From the NCBI GenBank assembly GCA_009391275.1, contig VEXF01000024.1:1-24841 (forward strand): DNA of 24,841 nucleotides, read 5' to 3'. Of this stretch, positions 1-7,923 are shown piece by piece. Made by a program: the position numbers and the translations under genes. Within the stretch, counting starts at the first letter, position 1, and each line of letters opens with the position of its first letter. The notes below the pieces were generated by a model, which did not search any database, was not told the DNA's origin, and saw only the letters and a program-made list of their open reading frames with translations. This DNA is from SAR202 cluster bacterium AD-804-J14_MRT_500m (GTDB lineage: Bacteria; Chloroflexota; Dehalococcoidia; UBA3495; GCA-2712585).

Positions 1-31
1 TTGTTACCATTCTCCTTCTGTTCGACACAAA

Positions 32-1177
32 CTAACGTGAAATCTCATCACCATAGAACCGTTCACAGTTATCCCACAGTATTTTTCGTTTTGTATTCTC
101 CGGAAGATCCATACCCAAAAAGGTATTTATAGCTTCAGGAAAGGCGCTATCGTAGTGAGGGTAATCAGTGGATAAAACAATATTATCATCGCCGTAGTGC
201 TGTATTACGTCTGCCACCAACTCTTCGTCTACGTCAACGGAAATATAACAATTCGACAGAAAATACTCACTAGGTTTGTAATCTATGATCATAGATCCAT
301 GTTTTTCCCATTGTTCATCTAGTCTGTACATCATCCAAGGTAGCCATCCACAGTTCCCTTCTAAAAAAGCAATCCTTAAGTTAGGGAAACGCTGAATCAC
401 TCCACTAACTAATACACCACTCATAGAAGACATGAGTTGCCATGGAAAAACCAGCGTACGTTGAACTACTCGTCCAGCGGGATGGTCCAGAAATTTCCGT
501 GCCAGATCATCTTCGGCCGGACCAGTACTAGTTCCGTGAATGCCAACGGCAAGACCTTGTGATTCAATTTCTCTCCAGAGAGGATCTACTTCTGGGTCAT
601 ATAAGAACCGACCTTTGGCAGGATCAGGATGAACGGACACACCAACGAAGTCTAGGTTTTTGACCATCCGGTCAACCTCAGACACAGCTGCTTCGATATT
701 TTGAAGTGAAACAAGGCCTGCCCCCTTCAATCGTGATTTGTCTTGGCTGCAAAAATCTGATAGCCAATTGTTATATGCCCTGCATAAGGCTGCCGAAAAA
801 TCAGGATCCAGTGCGTCCATGGCCTGAGCAATTATTCCTCCGATAGTTCGGTACAAGATTGCTACATCCACTCCTTCTAAATTCATAGCTTCTAAAGTCG
901 TCGCAGCATCAAAGTTGTTTTTATACGCTTTAGCTTGAAGCGGAGTTTGTTCTTTTTCTTTTTGCAAGGAAGCATTAGCTTCCATAGCTTGCTGGTTATC
1001 AATCCAGTATGGCAATACACGGCCCTCGACCTCCCATTTTTCTAATGCAGCTACATGAGGTCGTGTTTTCACTGGAGCTCGATCTCTAAAAGGGCCCTCT
1101 AGATACTTCTGATACATATCACCTGGTTCAAGTACATGTAGGTCGCTATCCATTACCCGAAAGCCTTGTTTGGCCAC
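32..1177 (-). CDS. Amidohydrolase family 2 metal-dependent hydrolase
   Basis: A 381-residue amidohydrolase-2 (TIM-barrel) enzyme, expected in the cytosol; the family includes decarboxylases and C-C or ester hydrolases of aromatic and other carboxylic substrates. The N-terminal metal-site stretch reads DSDLHVLEP, a form of the family's D-x-H-x-x-E-P signature. Later landmarks are GIHGTSTG (barrel His), FLEGNCGWLPW and STDYPHYD (the C-terminal Asp of the metal site). Length is normal for the family. The start is GTG, chosen because the strong site TAGGAGG lies just upstream. The gene diverges from the M20-like operon across a 255-bp gap. A GGAG-containing site near base 15 on the same strand hints at a following gene beyond the window edge. 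The substrate cannot be read from sequence. Confidence 0.88.
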   Translation of the reverse strand: MAKQGFRVMDSDLHVLEPGDMYQKYLEGPFRDRAPVKTRPHVAALEKWEVEGRVLPYWIDNQQAMEANASLQKEKEQTPLQAKAYKNNFDAATTLEAMNLEGVDVAILYRTIGGIIAQAMDALDPDFSAALCRAYNNWLSDFCSQDKSRLKGAGLVSLQNIEAAVSEVDRMVKNLDFVGVSVHPDPAKGRFLYDPEVDPLWREIESQGLAVGIHGTSTGPAEDDLARKFLDHPAGRVVQRTLVFPWQLMSSMSGVLVSGVIQRFPNLRIAFLEGNCGWLPWMMYRLDEQWEKHGSMIIDYKPSEYFLSNCYISVDVDEELVADVIQHYGDDNIVLSTDYPHYDSAFPEAINTFLGMDLPENTKRKILWDNCERFYGDEISR

Positions 1178-1229
1178 CTTTTCCTCCTACCAAGCATCTC
1201 TTAGATTTGCAACCCAATTCCTCATGGAT

Positions 1230-1248
1230 ATTGCATCCACAATGCAAT
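1230..1248. promoter_or_regulatory. Operator-like inverted repeat in divergent intergenic region
   Basis: A perfect 7-bp inverted repeat, ATTGCAT and ATGCAAT, separated by CCACA. It sits about 50 bp upstream of the minus-strand amidohydrolase and about 100 bp upstream of the plus-strand promoter. The size and symmetry would suit a dimeric repressor, but no regulator gene is adjacent, so the role is inferred only from position and symmetry. Confidence 0.3.
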
Positions 1249-1345
1249 CAGATTTACAGGTCCACCGGCAAATATTATCACCTTCGGCCAATCAGTGCTG
1301 TCAGAAGGATGTATAAACTTCCGACCTTTAAATTCTTGCAGTTGA

Positions 1346-1374
1346 TTGACCAAATTTTGCACCAACTCTATACT
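1346..1374 (+). promoter_or_regulatory. Sigma70-type promoter for the M20/M28 operon
   Basis: The -35 TTGACC and -10 TATACT are separated by exactly 17 bp, each one mismatch from consensus. The predicted transcription start is near 1381, giving a leader of roughly 50 nt before the ATG at 1433, which carries GAGGAGG directly upstream. Confidence 0.6.
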
Positions 1375-1432
1375 CCCGTCGTTCTGATCTGCTTCGGTAC
1401 AATTTTACCTGCTGGGTCGACTGAGGAGGACA

Positions 1433-2884
1433 ATGAGGTTCAACAACAATTTCGATAAACTAAGAGCATATTTAACTGATAACAAAACCCGCCATACACA
1501 ACGAATCCAACAATTGGTGCAGCAGCCAAGTGTCTCGACAGAAGATTTTGGGGTTAATGAATGCGCACAACTCCTAGTTGAATTTCACAAAGAGCTGGGT
1601 TGCCAAGAATCCACTTTGATTCCTACCGAGGGCCTTCCAGGTCTTTGGGCATATTATGACGCTGGAGCGCCCAGAACCATTGTAGTATACGCCAATTTCG
1701 ATACTAGACCCGTTCTCCCCTCAGAACAATGGGAGCATCCACCTTTCGGCGGACACCTTACCTCACATGATTCTTATCAAACCGTCTTAGTAGGTCGTGG
1801 TGCATTTGCATACAAAGGCCCATATGTAGCCTGGCTTAATGCTTTGGAAACTCTCATCGCCGTAGAAGGGACACTCCCGGTCAATGTAATGACATTGCTT
1901 GAAGGGGATGAGATTATGGGCAGTCCCGGATTTCTCGGGATGTTCAACACGTATCGAGATAGATTAGCCACAGCACAAGCAAGTTTTAGTCCAGGTGCGG
2001 CTCAAGACGGTGCCGGCAGGGCCTCAGTAAATCTTGGCTACAAGGGAATGATATTTGCTGACATAATATGTGATGGCGCTAGATGGGGGCGTGGACCACA
2101 ATCAGGGCCCTTACACGGAATGACCAAGTCCGTGATCGATAGCCCGGTCTGGCATTTAGTACACGCTTTAAGCACCCTGACAGAGCCTGACGGAAACACG
2201 ATATCTGTAGAAGGATTTAATGATGGATTGACATCTCCGTCAGAAAGAGAACGAGAATGGGCTTTAGATTACGCGAAAAATACCTCTTCTAACGGATGGA
2301 ACCGCATGCTCCCAGGAGTAGCCTCGGCCAAAGTCCCTGCAGGAGATCTTCCTGAAGAAGAGACCGTCATGAATTTTTTCTATGGGCCGAGTCTAAATAT
2401 TAACGGGCTCAAAGCTGGCTTCACAGGACCTGGCACATTGCCTTTCAGCCTTCCAAGTGAAGCGTCCGCACGGATCGATTTGCGCATACCACGCGGAATG
2501 AAGGCCGATTTGGTAGTGAACCAGTTCCGTTCGCACCTCGACAAACAAGGATATCCAGATATAGAACTCCGAGTTATGGGTGCATTCGATCCTTCAACAA
2601 CAAGCCCCGATTCAACACTTGTGAAGTCCATAGTGCATTCGTTTGAAGAAATGGATGTCCCTTTGTTTATGTCCCCCGGCACAGGAGCCGGTGGTCCGTG
2701 GTCTTTATACGCTTCTGAACTCGGAATGCCTGTCATTAGAAACGTCGGGCTAGGAGCGGGCGGAAATTCCGCAGGCCCGAATGAATTCATGGTCATCGAC
2801 GGCACCGAAGTCGTGGGTGGACTCGTGGAATGTGAACTTTCCCATATCAGCATGTTGAAATCTTATGCGACGGAGAGTGAATAA
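1433..2884 (+). CDS. M20-family peptidase homologue lacking the metal ligands (probable pseudoenzyme)
   Basis: A 483-residue protein with the complete M20 (carnosinase/ArgE/DapE type) two-domain fold outline. The conserved blocks are recognisable but altered. YGHxD is ANFDT (ligand His to Asn88, Asp90 kept). GRGASDDKG is GRGAFAYKG (bridging Asp to Ala126). EGEEEIGS is EGDEIMGS (base Glu160 kept, ligand Glu to Ile161). The mid-domain ligand Asp falls on Ser186, and the C-terminal NAHSPNE is NSAGPNE (His to Ala447). The lid-domain HSG reads QSG. All five usual zinc ligands therefore appear replaced while the scaffold is intact, so hydrolysis by the usual dinuclear mechanism is unlikely. The stop overlaps the next start (TAATG), implying coupling with the M28-like gene. 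The ATG start follows GAGGAGG with short spacing. It is an intact gene, not a decaying one. Confidence 0.85.
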   Translation: MRFNNNFDKLRAYLTDNKTRHTQRIQQLVQQPSVSTEDFGVNECAQLLVEFHKELGCQESTLIPTEGLPGLWAYYDAGAPRTIVVYANFDTRPVLPSEQWEHPPFGGHLTSHDSYQTVLVGRGAFAYKGPYVAWLNALETLIAVEGTLPVNVMTLLEGDEIMGSPGFLGMFNTYRDRLATAQASFSPGAAQDGAGRASVNLGYKGMIFADIICDGARWGRGPQSGPLHGMTKSVIDSPVWHLVHALSTLTEPDGNTISVEGFNDGLTSPSEREREWALDYAKNTSSNGWNRMLPGVASAKVPAGDLPEEETVMNFFYGPSLNINGLKAGFTGPGTLPFSLPSEASARIDLRIPRGMKADLVVNQFRSHLDKQGYPDIELRVMGAFDPSTTSPDSTLVKSIVHSFEEMDVPLFMSPGTGAGGPWSLYASELGMPVIRNVGLGAGGNSAGPNEFMVIDGTEVVGGLVECELSHISMLKSYATESE

Positions 2885-4842
2885 TGGACCGATCCAAACT
2901 TTTACAACTCATAACCGAGTGCTTCAGTGAATCCAATGCTTTAGATATAGCTACCCAAATTACTCGGTTTTATCGGTCTCCTGGAGCGTCTGGATATCAC
3001 CGTACTACAGATTTCGTTGCAGACCTATTACGAGACGCCGGAATGGATGAAGTCTGGGTAGAAAGGTTCCCATTAGACGGTGAAACAAAATTTCTTAACC
3101 AAGCTATGCCTTTGGCATGGGAACCCCTTAGTGCGGAACTTCGATTAGGCACATCGTCAGGCAAACTTCTGGTTTCGTATGAAGATGCTCCTTCTTGCCT
3201 TCCATGGTGGACACCATCGACTCCTCAGGGAGGGATTGCCCTAAGCCTAATCGATGTAGGGACTGGTGAAAGCCCAGATGATTACAAAGGTAAAGACGTT
3301 AGAGACAAAGCCGTCTTAATTAGAGGAACTACACGTCCCACGGGCTTCTCTCATGCAGCCACCTTAGCCATGGAACAAGGTGCATCGGGTATTATCACGG
3401 ATTATTTGCTTTACCAAACAGAGCAACTCCGTACTCGCCAGTCGGTTCCAGACGCAGTACAGTTGTTGCGCATGCCCGGAATCCATAATTCCGCTTGGGC
3501 CATCGTTGTGGACCTTACTTCCGCAGACTTTCTAGCAACACAGTTATCTGGGGGTCCGACTACAATTTGGGCTGATATTCAAGCTAAAACATTCTCTGGC
3601 GAAGCCCAGAATCTACTAGCAGATATCACTGGCACCAAAAAAAACGGACAAATTCTCCAATTTGTAAGTCATGCAACAGCTGGGACAAAACCAGGCGCTA
3701 ATTGTGCCTCAGGGCCTGCTCTGATGATCGAAATGGGACGCACCATAATGTCTCTTATTAACCGCAAGCTTCTTCCCCGTCCTGAACGGACTATTCGATT
3801 CCTCGTCAACGTAGAAGGACATGGTAGCAAGAATTACATCGCGAATCATCGACAAGAACTTGAGCGCACCATTGGGGTAATTGCTGTCGATAGTGTTGGC
3901 CATGACCAAAGTAAATCTAAGTCGTCTCTCATTTATTATCACTCACCCAGCTCAACACCTACTTTTCTCAATGACTATTTTTGTAATCTTATTTCGGCCA
4001 CTCCTAAAGAGACGCGGTGGGTCTTCCACAGTGAACCTAGCATCCCGTTAGTGAATTTTATTGACTTGCCTTATACACCCTGGAGCGACAACCGTTACTT
4101 CCCCTCATTCGGCATTCCATCCCCATTATTGATGTCTTGGCCTGATCTTTATTTCCACACGCAACTGCTAACTGCCGATAACTTAGATCCCGCGGTCTTT
4201 AAACGCTGCGGAACAGTCACCACTTTAGCCGCGCTTGAATTAGCCGACGCAGGGTCTCAACAGGTTGTTTCCATAATGAGGGATATTTCAAATCGTAGTC
4301 AATTTCGCCTGAGCACCATAGCTAACCAAGAACATCAAACCCATAGAACCCCTCATATAAGACGTCGCATGCATCTTTTAGCGAAAACAGATCAGCAGGC
4401 CGTCCACTCCGCCTTATCTCTTATCCCTGATGAAAATCGCACATCGGAACTGAACGGTATATCTGAACAGATACAAGTTGAAATCGCGAGTCGTTTGAAA
4501 CAAACATTGGAATGGGTAGACGGAATGGATGAGGAATCCGGTTACAAACCGGGCCAAGTTGTACCATCTAGAATGATCGAACGCGATCCGCCAGGTCTCG
4601 CTGGAACTACCTACTGGGATCTCTACCGTATATCTGAAGAGATGCATACCCGAGACTCACGCATGATCTACGATTCTCTACGGATCATCGCAGACGAGAT
4701 CTGGAATTTCGTAGACGGTCAACGTACCATCAATGAAATTGCGTGGGAGATAGGTGCGGAATTTGATTTTGACCTTGAACCCAGGCATGTGCTTGAGTTA
4801 ATCAAGGGGCTAGAAGATCAAGGTTTCGTCCGCCTTAACTAG
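2884..4842 (+). CDS. M28/DUF4910-like aminopeptidase homologue with PA-like insert and C-terminal winged-helix tail
   Basis: A 652-residue protein. Residues about 118-180 look like a protease-associated (PA) insert, with a KAVLIRG strand and a GASGIITD turn. Residues about 255-440 resemble an M28/DUF4910 peptidase core: SHAT (His263), PGANCASG, NVEGHGS (Glu311), VDSVG (Asp336), SDNRYF and FHTQ (His425). The usual GAND-N-ASG bridging Asp is absent (Cys274 in a one-residue-shorter loop) and the second Glu of the EE pair is Gly312, so the metal site is incomplete. Residues about 440-600 are mainly helical. The last 50 residues (WNFVDGQRTINEIA onward, ending in a GFVRL strand) resemble the winged helix found at the end of DUF4910-type proteins and are also PqqD-like. 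It overlaps the M20-like gene by 1 nt with GGAG 8 nt before the ATG. Function is unknown. Confidence 0.75.
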   Translation: MDRSKLLQLITECFSESNALDIATQITRFYRSPGASGYHRTTDFVADLLRDAGMDEVWVERFPLDGETKFLNQAMPLAWEPLSAELRLGTSSGKLLVSYEDAPSCLPWWTPSTPQGGIALSLIDVGTGESPDDYKGKDVRDKAVLIRGTTRPTGFSHAATLAMEQGASGIITDYLLYQTEQLRTRQSVPDAVQLLRMPGIHNSAWAIVVDLTSADFLATQLSGGPTTIWADIQAKTFSGEAQNLLADITGTKKNGQILQFVSHATAGTKPGANCASGPALMIEMGRTIMSLINRKLLPRPERTIRFLVNVEGHGSKNYIANHRQELERTIGVIAVDSVGHDQSKSKSSLIYYHSPSSTPTFLNDYFCNLISATPKETRWVFHSEPSIPLVNFIDLPYTPWSDNRYFPSFGIPSPLLMSWPDLYFHTQLLTADNLDPAVFKRCGTVTTLAALELADAGSQQVVSIMRDISNRSQFRLSTIANQEHQTHRTPHIRRRMHLLAKTDQQAVHSALSLIPDENRTSELNGISEQIQVEIASRLKQTLEWVDGMDEESGYKPGQVVPSRMIERDPPGLAGTTYWDLYRISEEMHTRDSRMIYDSLRIIADEIWNFVDGQRTINEIAWEIGAEFDFDLEPRHVLELIKGLEDQGFVRLN

Positions 4843-4921
4843 TAGTCAAGCTAGAACAAATACAAATGGGTAATAGACAGTAGCACACTCTGGAGAAATC
4901 TCGCCGGAACGGATTTGTCTA

Positions 4922-6403
4922 TCAGTCTGCCGATGGTCCTTTAGGCGCATAGGCGGCTGAGTTAGGATTTCCGGCCACGAATTCCGCGGATCCTTTCCTC
5001 CCTACCAGCTTGCCTTCCTCAATTACTACCTGGCCTCTCACCATGGTCAATATCGGCATCCCCAACAGATTCATACCTTTGAATGTGGATAGATCACTCT
5101 TTCCGTGCTCTTCGTCCACTGTATGTGTTCTCGTTTGATCCCAAATCACAAGATCTGCATCCGAACCGACATTCAAAGAACCTTTTTGTGGGTATATACC
5201 AAATATTTTAGCCGGGTTTTCGCAAAAGAGTTGAACAAACCTAGGCAGTGTTATCTTCCCAGTGTTAACCCCATGAGTCCATACCACCGGCATCATAAAC
5301 TCCAGAGTTGTTAGTCCGGCTGCTATATCAAAAATATTTTCACTGTCAGAATCTGGTTCCACCCCTTGTCCGTCTAAACGGCCTGTCAGTTTTAGGCTGC
5401 GAGTGTACCCAGTAAAATCACTGCCGATAGTGTTGATTATTCCAGAAGACAAACCTCTCCACATAGCGTCTTGATCTTCATGTTGCCTTAACGGAGGTGA
5501 TACTTTCAACGTGTACCCCCTATCCAATAAATCTGCGTCAGTCAATGTTAAATAATGTGGGCAAGTCTCAGCGAAAATCGGCAGACCTTTTTGTTTATAT
5601 TGATCCAAAACTGGAACCACATCTTTAGAGCTTAAATGGACTGGGTATAGCGGAGCTCCAACAATCGTTGCCATCGTAGCTGCCCTGTTAACGGCTTCTG
5701 CTTCTAATAAACTCGGGGCAGAGGGCAGATGGAACTGTCTGCCGACGTTTCCTTGCGACCTAAACTGACCTTCCAAATAACCCTTACAACAACCATTCTC
5801 GGCATGAACCATAGGCATGCCACCGTCCCGAGCAGCCAAATCCATTACTTGCATAAGGACTTCGTCGGGGACCGATATATCATTGGATGAATGATCTCTG
5901 ACCCAAGGGTTCCAAGTCATGAACATCTTAAATGAGATCACGCCCATACGGATAAGTTCAGGAACTACTTTATCAACGTCATGCTGATCCCTGATGGTGA
6001 TAAATCCATGAATGGCGAAATCTGTATACGAAGTATCTGTGGCGTATTCAATAAACCCTTTCACGATATCCGGGTTATAGGTTCTATCTCCCCAAGCGTT
6101 CCCGTACATTTGATGCCGATGCGTTTCGGAACCGATGAACGCTACAATCGTGGTTACACCGCCATAGGCTGCACAGATCGAATAGGTGTCCATTTTATCC
6201 GCAAAAATCGGATGGGCGTGACTATCTATACCTCCAGGAAGCACATATTTACCAGCCACATCAACAACTCGTGCCCCTGCGATAGGTAGGTCTAGACCTA
6301 CCTCATTCACACGCCCATCTTTAACAAGGATATCCGATCTGGTGATACCGTCACCAGATACTAACAGACCACCTTTTATTAACACATCTGTCGATTGACC
6401 CAT
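4922..6403 (-). CDS. Dihydropyrimidinase / D-hydantoinase family amidohydrolase
   Basis: A 493-residue cyclic-amidohydrolase, the family that opens dihydropyrimidine, hydantoin or related cyclic amides using two zinc ions. All metal-site elements are visible: GGIDSHAHP (His62, His64), the carboxylated-lysine site ISFKMFMTW (Lys159), HAEN (His200), PVHLSSKD (His256) and GSDFTGY (Asp329). Length is that of full family members. The ATG at 6403 was chosen because AAGGAGG lies 10 nt upstream; GTG at 6406 is equally possible and TTG at 6409 is less likely. The gene converges on the M28-like gene across a 79-bp gap with no clear terminator, and diverges from the methyltransferase cluster. The true substrate could be a hydantoin, dihydrouracil, allantoin or other cyclic imide. 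Confidence 0.87.
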   Translation of the reverse strand: MGQSTDVLIKGGLLVSGDGITRSDILVKDGRVNEVGLDLPIAGARVVDVAGKYVLPGGIDSHAHPIFADKMDTYSICAAYGGVTTIVAFIGSETHRHQMYGNAWGDRTYNPDIVKGFIEYATDTSYTDFAIHGFITIRDQHDVDKVVPELIRMGVISFKMFMTWNPWVRDHSSNDISVPDEVLMQVMDLAARDGGMPMVHAENGCCKGYLEGQFRSQGNVGRQFHLPSAPSLLEAEAVNRAATMATIVGAPLYPVHLSSKDVVPVLDQYKQKGLPIFAETCPHYLTLTDADLLDRGYTLKVSPPLRQHEDQDAMWRGLSSGIINTIGSDFTGYTRSLKLTGRLDGQGVEPDSDSENIFDIAAGLTTLEFMMPVVWTHGVNTGKITLPRFVQLFCENPAKIFGIYPQKGSLNVGSDADLVIWDQTRTHTVDEEHGKSDLSTFKGMNLLGMPILTMVRGQVVIEEGKLVGRKGSAEFVAGNPNSAAYAPKGPSAD

Positions 6404-6667
6404 CACCAATACGCCTCCTTAAGATGTTCCGGTATGCTAGCATCAGGCCTAGACAAGTAACAAGCTAGAGGCGAGATGCAATAAATAGCGGACATGAAAT
6501 CTGATATCCGGATTTTAACATCATAATCGCTACCCTACGCCAGCGATCTAGCATTAAATCGATCTGATGTGATACACGAGATCTGAACCGTTAAATGATT
6601 TGCGATCACGCTTACAATGAATGACAATTCAATCTACACTAATATTTACTAGGGAGATCAACCGGAA

Positions 6668-7009
6668 TTGACCCAGTATCGCGTTATGTATTGGAAGGAG
6701 ATCCCTGTCCAAATCCAAGTTGAGGATTCTAAACGGTCGGAGTCCCACCAATTAGACCCTAGATTTCAGCAGGGGATTGATGCGATCGCTATGTTTGACG
6801 GAAGTGCCGGTACTGACGAATATTTAATGGGATGGGAATGGAGCCCGTTCAAAGACGCATCGGGATCCGTCGAATCAGTATCCTCTGCCATAGTCGAATA
6901 CTATAATCGTACTTTTCCGCTCGATTTCGTCAGCAGAATACGTGACATCCACCTGACAGGCGAACGCGATTCAAGACCCGGATCTATAGACCACTGGTGT
7001 ATATCCTAA
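6668..7009 (+). CDS. Small 'virulence factor'-domain protein (Virulence_fact family)
   Basis: A 113-residue soluble protein. The opening Q-Y-x-V-x-Y-W-K-E-I-P-V-Q, the central LDPRFQQGIDAIAM and the later YLMGWEW match my memory of the short Virulence_fact Pfam family, whose name is historical and gives no biochemical role. The start is TTG at 6668; GGAG lies about 11 nt upstream and no ATG fits. Its TAA overlaps the ATG of the homocysteine S-methyltransferase-like gene, so the two are probably translationally coupled. Family members often sit beside corrinoid or folate methyltransferase genes, as here, which suggests an accessory role in methyl transfer (inference). Confidence 0.72.
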   Translation: MTQYRVMYWKEIPVQIQVEDSKRSESHQLDPRFQQGIDAIAMFDGSAGTDEYLMGWEWSPFKDASGSVESVSSAIVEYYNRTFPLDFVSRIRDIHLTGERDSRPGSIDHWCIS

Positions 7010-7923
7010 TGGAAGCCGAAACCACAACACCATCTATTTTAGATCTTCTAGTCGAGGGCAAGGTTCTTATCTCAGACGGCGCTACGGGAACATACCTTCA
7101 ACAACATGGCCTGGAGCCTGGCGGCTGTCCAGAAGAATTAAACGCGAGCAAACCCGACACAGTCAAAGGGATGGCCCGTGCGTATTTCGATGTTGGTTCG
7201 GACATGGTGCTTACTAATTCTTTTGGCGGCAACAAATTTATGCTGCAGAAATACGGCCATGGAAACCGAGTGGAGGAACTGAATCGGCTAGCAGCACAAC
7301 ACGCGCGCAGCCAGGCTCCTCCCGGAAAGTTCGTCGTTGGTTCTGTTGGACCGACCGGTGAATTTTTAGAACCTTTGGGAGACGTCAGTAAAACTGAGAT
7401 GTTGGAGGCATTTGGCGCACAAGTGGTCGCGCTAGAACAAGGTGGGGCAGATGCGATAATAATAGAGACTATGACCGCGATAGAAGAGACCACTCTCGCC
7501 ATAAAAGCAGCCAAGGAGTATACGAAACTTATTGTAATGTCCACCATGGTTTTCGACTTGGGGCCACGAGGATTTTTTACTATGATGGGTGTGACCCCGG
7601 AAAAAGCGGTAAATGACTCATTGGAGGCGGGTGCAGCAATAGCCGGCGCTAACTGCGGCAACGGGATTGATGTGATGATCAAACTATCCGCAGAAATGCG
7701 ACGCGCAACTGACGGATATCTATTAGTCCATTCAAACGCGGGAATCCCCATTTTTAAAAACGGCCAGATAATTTACCCAGAGAATCCAAGGTATATGGCG
7801 AGAAGATTTAAAAACCTGTCTGATCTGGGCATCAACATTATTGGAGGATGCTGCGGCACCACTCCAACCCACATTCAAGCCATAAAATCAGAATTAAAGC
7901 CAAAAGGTGCTAAGCAACAATGA
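7009..7923 (+). CDS. Homocysteine S-methyltransferase-domain protein
   Basis: A 304-residue stand-alone homocysteine-binding methyltransferase domain (MetH N-terminal/BHMT type). It begins ISDGATGTYLQQ, a form of the family's DGA-G-T-LQ signature. The zinc ligands are present: GANCGNG (Cys216) and GGCCGTTP (Cys281-Cys282). It has no cobalamin, folate or reactivation domains, so the methyl donor must come from another protein or a small molecule such as a betaine or S-methylmethionine. The start at 7009 is inside the TAATG overlap with the previous gene; an in-frame ATG at 6997 has no better support. Its stop overlaps the next start (ATGA at 7920). The setting between the Virulence_fact protein and an MtaA-like protein points to a corrinoid methyl-transfer unit. 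Confidence 0.85.
   Translation: MEAETTTPSILDLLVEGKVLISDGATGTYLQQHGLEPGGCPEELNASKPDTVKGMARAYFDVGSDMVLTNSFGGNKFMLQKYGHGNRVEELNRLAAQHARSQAPPGKFVVGSVGPTGEFLEPLGDVSKTEMLEAFGAQVVALEQGGADAIIIETMTAIEETTLAIKAAKEYTKLIVMSTMVFDLGPRGFFTMMGVTPEKAVNDSLEAGAAIAGANCGNGIDVMIKLSAEMRRATDGYLLVHSNAGIPIFKNGQIIYPENPRYMARRFKNLSDLGINIIGGCCGTTPTHIQAIKSELKPKGAKQQ

Noticed and set aside
1207..1458. An 83-codon plus-strand open frame upstream of the M20-like gene
   Set aside because: It spans the operator-like repeat and the promoter, overlaps the M20-like start, has no ribosome binding site and no recognisable protein pattern.
2380..2853. A 157-codon minus-strand frame inside the M20-like gene
   Set aside because: Low-complexity Ser/Pro-rich translation antisense to a clear coding gene; a shadow frame.
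6499..6586. Three ATCTGA copies in the divergent intergenic region
   Set aside because: The hexamers have irregular spacing (63 and 19 bp) and no symmetry; too short to separate from chance in AT-rich DNA.
7098..7751. A 217-codon minus-strand frame opposite the homocysteine S-methyltransferase gene
   Set aside because: It is antisense to conserved zinc-site codons, with Ser/Ala/Pro-rich translation and no ribosome binding site.
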